Source of the DNA: Pseudonocardiales bacterium | GTDB lineage: Bacteria > Actinomycetota > Actinomycetes > Mycobacteriales > Pseudonocardiaceae | Length of the DNA stretch: 7,898 nt | Direction of reading: 5' to 3' | Assembly: GCA_025465385.1 (NCBI GenBank) | Contig: JAODNG010000329.1 | Location: 1 to 7,898 of the forward strand | Shown here: piece by piece, positions 1-6,219 of the stretch | Layout of the letters: every line of letters begins with the position of its first letter | Position numbering within the stretch: position 1 is the stretch's first letter | The notes under the pieces: generated by a model | What the model was told of the DNA's origin: nothing | The model's database searches: none | Seen by the model: the letters and a program-made list of their open reading frames with translations, nothing else | Position numbers and translations under genes: made by a program

Positions 1-1624
1 CATGCCCGTTAGTACCGCTGACACCGAACGAAGACACACCGGCGCGGCGCGGGTGCCCCGTCTGTGGCCATGGTTGGTCCTCGGTCAGAACAGACACCGC
101 GCCCGCCGACCAGTCCACGCGCGGGGACGGCTCGGTGATGTGCAAGGTTCTGGGCAAGATCCCGTGGTGGATCGCCATCACCATCTTGATGACACCGCCT
201 ACGGCCGCCGCCGCTTGGCAGTGGCCGATGTTCGACTTCAACGACCCGAGCCACAGCGGCGGACCGTGTGACCGGCCCTGCCCATAAGTGGCGATCAGCG
301 CTTGGGCCTCGATCGGGTCGCCGAGCGTCGTGCCGGTGCCGTGGGCCTCGACGGCGTCAACCTCGTGGGGCGATAATCCGGCGTTCGCCAACGCCTGCCG
401 GATGACCTTTCTCTGGGACGGGCCGCTGGGAGCCGTCAGGCCATTGCTCGCCCCGTCCTGGTTGAGAGCCGAGCCGCGTACCAGCGCGAGAACGCGGTGA
501 CCGTTTCGGCGGGCGTCCGACAGCCGCTCCACGACGAGCATGCCGGCGCCTTCACCCCAGCCAGTGCCATCGGCGTCGGCCGAGAAAGATTTGCACCGAC
601 CGTCCGGAGCCAGGCCGCGTTTGCAGCTGAATTCCAGGAGAAGCCCGGGGGTAGCCATCACGGTTGCCCCGCCGGTCAGCGCGAGTGAGCACTCCCCCGC
701 GCGCAGCGCCTGAACGCCTAGATGGAGCGCCACCAGCGAGGATGAGCATGCCGTATCGACCGTGATGGCCGGGCCTTCCAGCCCCAACGTGTAGGAGACG
801 CGTCCCGACGCCACACTGGTCAGGGCGCCCGTGAGCAGCTGGCCCGCGTAGCCTTCGGGTGGCTCGTGCCAGCTGGGGCCGTAGTCCCGGTAGGCAATAC
901 CGACATAGACACCCGTCCTGGTGCCTTTGAGGGAAAACGGATCGATTCCAGCGTGCTCCAACGCTTCCCACGATGTCTCCAGCAACAGCCGCTGCTGCGG
1001 GTCCAGCGCGGCCGCTTCCCGGGGACTGATGCCGAAGAACCCGGGGTCGAACTGGTCCGCGTCAGGGAGGAAGCCACCGCCGCGCACATAAGTACTGCCG
1101 GACCGCTCGGCGTCGGGGTGCTGGAGCCCGTCGAGATCCCATCCGCGACCCTCGGGGAAGGCCGAGATCGCGTCCCCGCCCCCGGCTACGAACTGCCATA
1201 GCTGGTCCGGCGAGCGCACGCCCCCCGGGAATCTGCACGCCATTCCCACGATGGCGATCGGCTCGTCGCCGGCTCTGGCCCGCTCCGGGGCCGGCGGTGT
1301 TAGAGCGATCCGTTCACCGAGGAGTTCAGCGCGCAGATAATCCAGCAGCGCGGCGGGGGTCGGGTGGTCGAAGAAGACGGTGGCCGGTATCTGCAACCCG
1401 ACTGCGGCAGCGAGGCGTCCGCGCAGCTCTGTAGCGAACTCCCGATAGATCCCCAGCCGTCGCCACGGGGACTCCACATTGATCAACCGCGGTGTCTTCT
1501 CGCCCACCACGGCGGCTACCTCAGCGCGGATTAAACTAAGAAGAGCGCTTGCCCGCTCAGGCTCTGACTGACCGGCCAGTCGTTCCCGCAACGACGCAGC
1601 CGGGCAGCCCACGCGGGCATTCAT
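1..1624 (-). CDS. Modular type I polyketide synthase, 5' part (inactive ACP-like domain followed by KS)
   Basis: This is the first 541 residues of a modular PKS; the rest lies beyond the left edge. Residues about 10-105 read as an acyl carrier protein (LRERLAG, ELRGRLAAAVG, FFDHPTPAALLDYL). The LGxDSL motif is LGIYRE (57-62), so arginine 61 stands where the phosphopantetheine serine should be. A complete ketosynthase follows from about residue 120 (EPIAIVGMACRFPGG). It has the active-site Cys293 in TACSSSL, His428 in EAHGTGT, Lys463 and His468 in LKSNIGH, and the closing VSSFGVSGTNGH at the edge. It is a condensing KS, not a KSQ. In a complete enzyme an acyltransferase and more domains would follow. 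The ATG at 1624 is the first usual start codon after an in-frame stop at 1760-1762; the ribosome site is weak. Leu31 and Leu417 are TTA codons. The LAL regulator lies upstream on the same strand. The KS assignment is secure; the product is unknown. Confidence 0.95.
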   Translation of the reverse strand, partial: MNARVGCPAASLRERLAGQSEPERASALLSLIRAEVAAVVGEKTPRLINVESPWRRLGIYREFATELRGRLAAAVGLQIPATVFFDHPTPAALLDYLRAELLGERIALTPPAPERARAGDEPIAIVGMACRFPGGVRSPDQLWQFVAGGGDAISAFPEGRGWDLDGLQHPDAERSGSTYVRGGGFLPDADQFDPGFFGISPREAAALDPQQRLLLETSWEALEHAGIDPFSLKGTRTGVYVGIAYRDYGPSWHEPPEGYAGQLLTGALTSVASGRVSYTLGLEGPAITVDTACSSSLVALHLGVQALRAGECSLALTGGATVMATPGLLLEFSCKRGLAPDGRCKSFSADADGTGWGEGAGMLVVERLSDARRNGHRVLALVRGSALNQDGASNGLTAPSGPSQRKVIRQALANAGLSPHEVDAVEAHGTGTTLGDPIEAQALIATYGQGRSHGPPLWLGSLKSNIGHCQAAAAVGGVIKMVMAIHHGILPRTLHITEPSPRVDWSAGAVSVLTEDQPWPQTGHPRRAGVSSFGVSGTNGH

Positions 1625-1942
1625 GGCAAATTCTCTATGGGCTTGTGAATAACATGGGTGCTGCCTGCGGACGCTATGCGGAATGCTTGAAATCCGATAA
1701 TCATGATCTCCACCCAGATATTTATCGCGATCTCGGCCAAAATCCCCACCCGGCCGTGCTTACAGCCCGTCGGCATTGGTTATCAGGATCTAGTGTCTGA
1801 CCCCGGTAGGATCTGGGCATCAGAAATCTCCCTAGCCTTTATGACGTGACGCTGCTCACGTCGCTGGGCCGTCCCCGGCTGTCGTTGCCTCCGGAACGAC
1901 CCTCCGTTAGGAAAAGACTCCTGGCCTCGGTCTCGATAGGTC
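1625..1942. promoter_or_regulatory. Control region upstream of the PKS gene (318 bp, non-coding)
   Basis: This gap separates the LAL stop codon from the PKS start, both on the minus strand. I see no convincing gene in it; an 83-codon plus-strand frame at 1549-1800 overlaps the PKS start and has no recognisable content. It is more AT-rich than its flanks, especially around 1680-1735. It holds the palindrome at 1843-1862 and a heptamer, AGGATCT, repeated at 1785-1791 and 1808-1814. No clear -35/-10 pair stands out. It most likely carries the PKS promoter and the binding site of the neighbouring regulator. That role is inferred from position. Confidence 0.55.
1843..1862. promoter_or_regulatory. 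Palindrome with 7-bp arms, candidate operator
   Basis: The arms GACGTGA (1843-1849) and TCACGTC (1856-1862) are exact reverse complements around a 6-bp spacer. No T-run follows on either strand, so a dyad operator is more likely than an intrinsic terminator for the LAL gene. It lies about 80 bp past the LAL stop codon and 220 bp before the PKS start. The bound protein is unknown; the LAL regulator is the nearest candidate. Confidence 0.45.
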
Positions 1943-4768
1943 TCAGAGGTTGTGGTGGCCGGTCATAAGTTGGCGGCGGGAGTTGATGCCAAGCTTGGTG
2001 TAGACCTGCGCGAGGTGGTATTCGATGGTCTTGCTCGACAGGGATAGCTGGGCGGCGATGGCCTTGTTGGAGTGGCCAGCGGCGGCCAGTTGGGCGACGC
2101 GTTGCTCTTGGGCGGTCAGCCGGGTGGGGTCTTCACGGGTGCGGCGGCGGCGCCCGCCGGCGACGGTGAGTTCGTCGCGGGCCTGGTCAGCCAGCAAGGA
2201 CGCCCCGCAGTTCTCGGCGATCTCTAATGCTTGGGCCAGGTGAGGGCGTGCTCGGGTGGGTTGCCCGCGGCGGCGCAGGAAGGTGCCGTAGCCCAGCAGG
2301 GTCTCAACGTGTTCCAGCGGCAGCTCAACCTGCTCATGCAAGTCCAGGGCCGCCTGGTGATACTTCTCCGCGGTCTCGGGGTCGCCGTCGGCCTCGGCCA
2401 GCAGCGCCCTACCGGTGGCGGCGGCGATGCGGGGCCATCGGCAAGGTAGCCGCGCGGCGCCGCGCTCCAACCAGTCGATCACGCGGCGGGCATCGTCCGG
2501 CAGGTCGCTGGCCAGGTAGGCGACCACGGCGTGGCGGCCCCAGGGCACGGCGCACGGCTCGGCTATCCCCAGCCGGGTGGTCACCTGCTCGATCCGCGCG
2601 TACAGCTCGCACGCGCCAGCCTGGTCGCCGGCATGTTGCAGGAGACGAGCGCGTATGTGCCACAGCAGCACCAGGGGATAGGACTGTCCTCGGGCGGCCG
2701 CCAGCGCCTCGGCACGCTGACACAAGTCCCCACATTCGGCCAGCCGCCCCGTCAGTAGCATGAGTGGGGCGAGTCCGAAGCTGGCGAACCCCACGTGGTA
2801 CGGCATCAGCTCGACCGATGCGGTGACTTGATCCGCTATCGCCAGCGCGTCGGACAGCCGGCCCTGCCGCGTTGCGACGGCTGCCCGGAGGGCCAGGTAC
2901 ACGGCTGTGGCCCAGGGGGCGCCGACTCGATCGGCCGGAGCCAGGGCACCGGCGAGGGCGCGTTCGGCGTCGGCGAAGCGCTCGGTGTGGAGGGCGGCGA
3001 CCGCTAGGAGACTTAGCGGACCGAAGCCCCAGAGCAGGTCGGTCAGCTGGGCCGGTCCCGCCATCAGCTCGTCGGCGGCGGCTTGGCACGCCAACAGGCC
3101 TGCGGGGTCCCCGCTCAGCAAGGCAAGGTACCCCCACGCCGCGGTGGCCTGGCAGCGAAGCGGCCCAACAACGGTGCGGGTCAGCTCATAGGCCCGGGTC
3201 GCGAGCGCTAGCGAATGGGTCGGACCGAGAGTCAAATAAGAGGTGATCGCGTCATCGATCAGTACTTCGGCGACGGTGGTTTCGCTGCAGCAGGCTTCGG
3301 CCAGGGCGGCCGCGTCAGCGAATCGTTGGATGGCTTGCTCATGTGCGCCGGTGGCGAACAGTGCCCGACCCAGCATCCGCAGGAGGTGCACCCGCTCAGC
3401 CGGACTGAGATCGACCTGGGCGCGCAGCCGCTCATACACCTGGATTGCCTTACCAGGCCGGCCGCTGACCTGGAGCGCATCGCCCAACGCGAACAGCAGC
3501 GCCGGGCTGGCTCGATCCCCGGCCAGCCGGACTGCGGCGCGCAGGTGCTCGACCGCGGTGCCCAGCGCCCCGGTAGCCAGTGCGGCCCGACCAGCCCGCT
3601 CTATCACCGTAATCGCAGCCGGGTCGCCGAGAAGGTCAGCCCGGATAGCATGCTCCACGGCTTCAGCCTCTAACCCGTGGGCACACAGCACGCTGAACGC
3701 CCGGGCGTGCTGACGGACCCGCACTGGGGCCGCCAAGTCGTGGTAGAGGCTCTGACCAAACAGTGGATGCGCAAACGCCGCGGTGGTGTCGGTCTCGGCG
3801 CGCACCAGTCCGCTACGGCACAGCGCCGACAGCGCCGCCTCGGCCTGGCGCTCGTCCAGCCCGGCCACCTCCGTGGCCAGCGCCGGGCGAAACCTGGTAC
3901 CCAGCACGCTGGCCGCCCGGGCCACCGCCAGCGCCTCCGGGGGTAGGCCCGCGAAGCGGGCCAACAGGATCCCTTCCGCGCCGATCGCCGCACCGGCCCC
4001 CAAGAAGGCATCCACCTGCGACCCGGGCGCGCTGACAGCCGCCGCAACCTGTTCCAACAGCAGCGGGTTACCGGCACACAGCGCCGCCGCCCCGTCGGCC
4101 ACAGTCTCGGTCACCGGTCGACCCAGTCGGGTCGCCAGCACAACCGCCGAGGCCTCCTCGCTGAGCGGCGCTAGTCGCTGCACGCTGGCATCGCCGTCAT
4201 GGACCAGCGCGCTGACCAGGTCATGCGCGGCCGGCGGCCAGGGTCGCAGCGTGCCCAACACCGCTACCGGCAACCCATCCAGTCGACGGCACAGAAACGA
4301 CAGCAGGGCTAGTGAGTCCGGATCAGCCCAATGCAGGTCATCCAGGGCCAACAGCACCGGACCGGTGGTGTGCTCCAACCAACGCAGCACCCCGTAGAAA
4401 CGGGCCGCGCGCACTTCATTAACCCCCCCGTCCCCCGGCGGGGACGCGACTAGATCGTGGTTGCCCACCGCACCCAGCGCCGCGGCCAGCACGCCGAACG
4501 GCAGCGAGGTTTCCATCACATCGCCGCGACCTAACCCCACCCGCACAACAGGAGCCGCCAGCATCCTCGCCTGGAACAAGCTGGTCGTCTTACCCAAACC
4601 CGCTTCACCCACCACAAACAGCGCCGCACCGCGTCCAGCCCGCACGTCATCCAGAAGGCCGGTGATTGCGGCCAGGAGCGCCTCACGCTCCAACGGCTGC
4701 CCACCATCCACCGCGGCCGCACCCCCGCCGGTCGTGCCGTATTTACCACTATCACAGAGAATTAGCAC
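1943..4768 (-). CDS. LAL-family LuxR transcriptional regulator (large ATP-binding activator)
   Basis: This 941-residue protein has the LAL layout. The N-terminal AAA/NACHT-like ATPase has Walker A GEAGLGKTT (residues 54-62) and Walker B VLLALDDLHWAD (138-149). A long helical, TPR-like middle follows. The C-terminal LuxR helix-turn-helix spans about 883-941 (RLTAQEQRVAQLAAAGHSNK, then SSKTIEYHLAQVYTKLGINS). The length is normal for the family. LAL proteins are often pathway-specific activators of type I PKS clusters (PikD and RapH are examples), and this one sits directly upstream of a PKS on the same strand. The most upstream start, GTG 4768, has no Shine-Dalgarno sequence. GTG 4711 (residue 20) has a G-rich stretch 10-16 bases upstream and places the ATPase at the usual distance from the N-terminus, so it may be the true start. 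Leu79, Leu366 and Leu848 are TTA codons. Confidence 0.95.
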   Translation of the reverse strand: MLILCDSGKYGTTGGGAAAVDGGQPLEREALLAAITGLLDDVRAGRGAALFVVGEAGLGKTTSLFQARMLAAPVVRVGLGRGDVMETSLPFGVLAAALGAVGNHDLVASPPGDGGVNEVRAARFYGVLRWLEHTTGPVLLALDDLHWADPDSLALLSFLCRRLDGLPVAVLGTLRPWPPAAHDLVSALVHDGDASVQRLAPLSEEASAVVLATRLGRPVTETVADGAAALCAGNPLLLEQVAAAVSAPGSQVDAFLGAGAAIGAEGILLARFAGLPPEALAVARAASVLGTRFRPALATEVAGLDERQAEAALSALCRSGLVRAETDTTAAFAHPLFGQSLYHDLAAPVRVRQHARAFSVLCAHGLEAEAVEHAIRADLLGDPAAITVIERAGRAALATGALGTAVEHLRAAVRLAGDRASPALLFALGDALQVSGRPGKAIQVYERLRAQVDLSPAERVHLLRMLGRALFATGAHEQAIQRFADAAALAEACCSETTVAEVLIDDAITSYLTLGPTHSLALATRAYELTRTVVGPLRCQATAAWGYLALLSGDPAGLLACQAAADELMAGPAQLTDLLWGFGPLSLLAVAALHTERFADAERALAGALAPADRVGAPWATAVYLALRAAVATRQGRLSDALAIADQVTASVELMPYHVGFASFGLAPLMLLTGRLAECGDLCQRAEALAAARGQSYPLVLLWHIRARLLQHAGDQAGACELYARIEQVTTRLGIAEPCAVPWGRHAVVAYLASDLPDDARRVIDWLERGAARLPCRWPRIAAATGRALLAEADGDPETAEKYHQAALDLHEQVELPLEHVETLLGYGTFLRRRGQPTRARPHLAQALEIAENCGASLLADQARDELTVAGGRRRRTREDPTRLTAQEQRVAQLAAAGHSNKAIAAQLSLSSKTIEYHLAQVYTKLGINSRRQLMTGHHNL

Positions 4769-4773
4769 AACAA
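4740..4773 (-). promoter_or_regulatory. Possible promoter of the LAL gene
   Basis: On the minus strand TTGTTG (4773-4768) is followed after 16 bases by TAGTGG (4751-4746), with TAAATA at 4745-4740. These sit in an AT-rich pocket that contrasts with the surrounding GC-rich DNA. If it is a promoter, transcription would begin near the annotated N-terminal codons, which would favour GTG 4711 as the real start. The matches to consensus are weak. Confidence 0.22.
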
Positions 4774-4789
4774 AAAAAATACTGAGTTG

Positions 4790-4836
4790 AACCAGGACGT
4801 ATCAACACCACCCGAACGAGCGAGAACTTCCTGGTT
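4790..4836. repeat. Inverted repeat between the HHE and LAL genes
   Basis: AACCAGGA (4790-4797) and TCCTGGTT (4829-4836) are exact 8-bp reverse complements separated by 31 bp. In the direction of the HHE transcript, a run of eight T lies about 10 bases beyond the second arm. It could be a weak terminator after the HHE gene or an operator for the LAL gene. The long loop makes an efficient terminator doubtful. Confidence 0.35.
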
Positions 4837-4863
4837 TCCCGACACCGTCAACCGATTTGCGGC

Positions 4864-5316
4864 CTAGCGCGGCGTTCGCGACTGCCCAAGTCCCAGGGCT
4901 TCCACGGCAGCTTTGACAGGCTGGGAATAGAGTCGGTGACGGATCGCCCGTTCCTCTTCGTCGAGGTGAGCGTTGATCGCCCGCTGTAGCTCTGCTAGGA
5001 CGGTCGCGCGCATCGGCAGCGGTCGCGAGGTGTCCCCGGCGCTGGCGATCAGCGGGTGGAGCTGCGTGTGCTGGGCTTCTAATCTGTCCAACTCGGGCGG
5101 GGCCGCTGGCGCTCGTTTGCGCAGGGTGGGCCACAGCCAGCGATCTTCCTCGGCGTGTTGGTGGTGCGGCACGCTCAGCGTAACCGCGATCTGCTCTTCG
5201 ATCGCCGCCTGGTGTCCGACGTCCCGGGGGTGGCGGGCGGCTTCGGCGAGCCGGCCGTATTCACGGCGCATACACTTGTGGGCGAGTAGGAAACCGGTGA
5301 AATCAATCTCAGTCAT
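4864..5316 (-). CDS. Hemerythrin-like HHE domain protein
   Basis: This is a 150-residue soluble protein predicted to be a four-helix bundle that binds a di-iron centre or another metal pair. The ligand pattern is complete: His13 (LAHKCMR), His51/His54 with the acidic run after it (PHHQHAEEDRWLWP), His83 and His87 (QHTQLH), and His117 with Glu121 (AHLDEEE). Family members sense or handle oxygen, nitric oxide, peroxide or iron; the ligand here cannot be told. The ATG at 5316 gives the standard domain start and has AAGGA about 11 bases upstream. A longer in-frame extension to 5847 is an antisense reading of the neighbouring regulator relic. It precedes the LAL gene on the same strand with a 95-bp gap, so the two may share a transcript. 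Leu79 is a TTA codon. The domain is certain; a role in the polyketide pathway is inferred only from position. Confidence 0.88.
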   Translation of the reverse strand: MTEIDFTGFLLAHKCMRREYGRLAEAARHPRDVGHQAAIEEQIAVTLSVPHHQHAEEDRWLWPTLRKRAPAAPPELDRLEAQHTQLHPLIASAGDTSRPLPMRATVLAELQRAINAHLDEEERAIRHRLYSQPVKAAVEALGLGQSRTPR

Positions 5317-5330
5317 GGTAGGCCTATTCC

Positions 5331-5734
5331 TTGGTGCCAGATCTCGCGCACGTTCTGCGCTCGTTCGGCAAGATTGCGCTGCTGCGCCGGGCGCTGCCGT
5401 TCGACGCCTGGTGTTGGGCATTTGCCGATCCGGATAGCCAGCTGGTGTCGTCCGGGACCGGCAACAGCCCAGCCGCCGCCGATATGGGACGCTTTTTAGC
5501 CCTGGAGTACGGCGGCGATGACCTGCGCCGCAGCACCCGCTGGCGAGAGCTGTACCACCCTCACGGCACCTATGTGCCGTCCGGCCCGGGCACCCTGATC
5601 CTCGACGTCCACAACGCAATCCAAGCCACCACCCCCGAGGGCGCGTCCGAGACCACGTCAAAGCGGTACTCGACAAACTCGGCGTACACAGCAAACGCCG
5701 ACTCATCGCGAGCATTCTCAGCCAGCGCCTGTAG
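5331..5734 (+). pseudogene. Degraded GAF/LuxR-type transcriptional regulator
   Basis: The start frame (TTG 5331 or GTG 5334) gives a regulator-like N-terminus: LLRRALPFDAWCWAFADPDS, then RFLALEYGGDD, STRWRELYHPHG and GPGTLILDVHNAIQATTP. From about 5645 the recognisable sequence continues in a different frame (shifted by two) as VRDHVKAVLDKLGVHSKRRL, the last helices of a LuxR helix-turn-helix, ending at TAG 5732-5734. Intact relatives have a much longer sensor region and a full HTH of about 60 residues between these pieces. At least one internal deletion near 5636-5645 has therefore removed most of the HTH and changed frame. A second deletion probably lies around 5570-5580, where the GAF part jumps to the linker. 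The 5' end is only 14 bp from the divergent HHE start, so its promoter and first codons may be gone too. It cannot make a working DNA-binding protein. Read straight through, its first frame would run on into the next gene. Confidence 0.8.
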
Positions 5735-5810
5735 ACGTCGGACCGGTTGCTCGCCGAAGCCTCGCGGCACGACGAAACTCCGGCCCAGATTCCCTTCCTG
5801 TGAGGAGCTT
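5735..5810 (+). other. Spacer with possible 3' remnant of a lost gene
   Basis: In the frame of the regulator's HTH, 5735-5800 reads TSDRLLAEASRHDETPAQIPFL before a TGA at 5801-5803 that overlaps the GAGGAG ribosome site of the next gene. A stop codon overlapping a Shine-Dalgarno is typical of tightly packed operons, so this may be the tail of a gene that once preceded the zinc-ribbon gene. I do not recognise the peptide. Confidence 0.25.
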
Positions 5811-6155
5811 GTGCTCCGACGACTGAGCAAACAACTGACTTGCCCACGCTGCGGAGACGTCGTCGCCAACGGGGTTCACCAGAGGTGGACGGGCCGTCTC
5901 ACCATCACCTCGATCGAGGGCCACCAAATAACGCCCGGCGACTGGGCGGTGCAGCTCCAGCTCGTTCAGCAGGATATGGCCTCGGCCTCGGTTGGAGATC
6001 TTGAGGAGGCGCAGGCCCGACTGGACTTCGTCAGGCGCAACATCGGCGAGCTGATCTATGACATTCGTTGCAGGCGAGGGCACTCCACGCTGCGGACGGG
6101 ACCACAGATCGCCCGAGCCCTGCGGCGTACGCCGGGACGGTGGGTCAGTTTTTAG
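5811..6155 (+). CDS. Small zinc-ribbon-like protein of unknown function
   Basis: The 114-residue product has a Cys-x2-Cys knuckle near its start (Cys11-Cys14 in LTCPRCGDVV) and a second pair, Cys87 and His91, in IRCRRGHSTLRT, giving a plausible four-ligand zinc site. Between them is a mixed segment (GRLTITSIEGHQITPGDWAV) and a predicted amphipathic helix (about 45-80). The C-terminus is basic (ARALRRTPGRW), which would suit nucleic acid contact, though that is a guess. The GTG at 5811 is chosen because GAGGAG lies just before it (3-base gap, rather short) and because the protein-like sequence begins there. The same frame continues upstream into the regulator relic, but that part has no protein-like pattern near the junction. 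It converges on the flavoprotein gene with 64 bp between the stop codons. It looks intact, but I cannot assign a function. Confidence 0.72.
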   Translation: MLRRLSKQLTCPRCGDVVANGVHQRWTGRLTITSIEGHQITPGDWAVQLQLVQQDMASASVGDLEEAQARLDFVRRNIGELIYDIRCRRGHSTLRTGPQIARALRRTPGRWVSF

Positions 6156-6219
6156 TCCGAAGTTTCGTTGACGAACGGCTGGGAGCGCCCGTCGCGCTGA
6201 TACGCACAATGTCCGGGGA

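Noticed and set aside
1785..1814. AGGATCT heptamer repeated with 23-bp spacing, considered as a SARP-type site
   Set aside because: The heptamer does not resemble the TCGAG-like SARP consensus, and the spacing is off the usual 11 or 22 bp.
2227..2763. 178-residue plus-strand open frame inside the LAL gene
   Set aside because: It is an Arg/Pro-rich shadow of the LAL coding sequence, with no domain pattern.
5317..5847. N-terminal extension of the HHE gene on the minus strand
   Set aside because: The extra 177 residues are Arg/Ser/Gly-rich antisense sequence to the regulator relic. The ATG at 5316 gives the standard domain start and has a ribosome site.
5331..6155. A single 274-residue plus-strand gene
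   Set aside because: Its front is a regulator N-terminus, its middle (about residues 105-160) is an out-of-frame reading of a LuxR HTH plus spacer, and its end is a separate small protein with its own ribosome site at 5802-5807.
5718..6209. 163-residue minus-strand open frame over the zinc-ribbon gene
   Set aside because: It is the antisense of a better-supported gene, with no motif or ribosome site.
6156..6219. Terminator between the convergent zinc-ribbon and flavoprotein genes
   Set aside because: Only a 4-bp TTCG/CGAA stem is visible, with no T-run, which is too weak to call.
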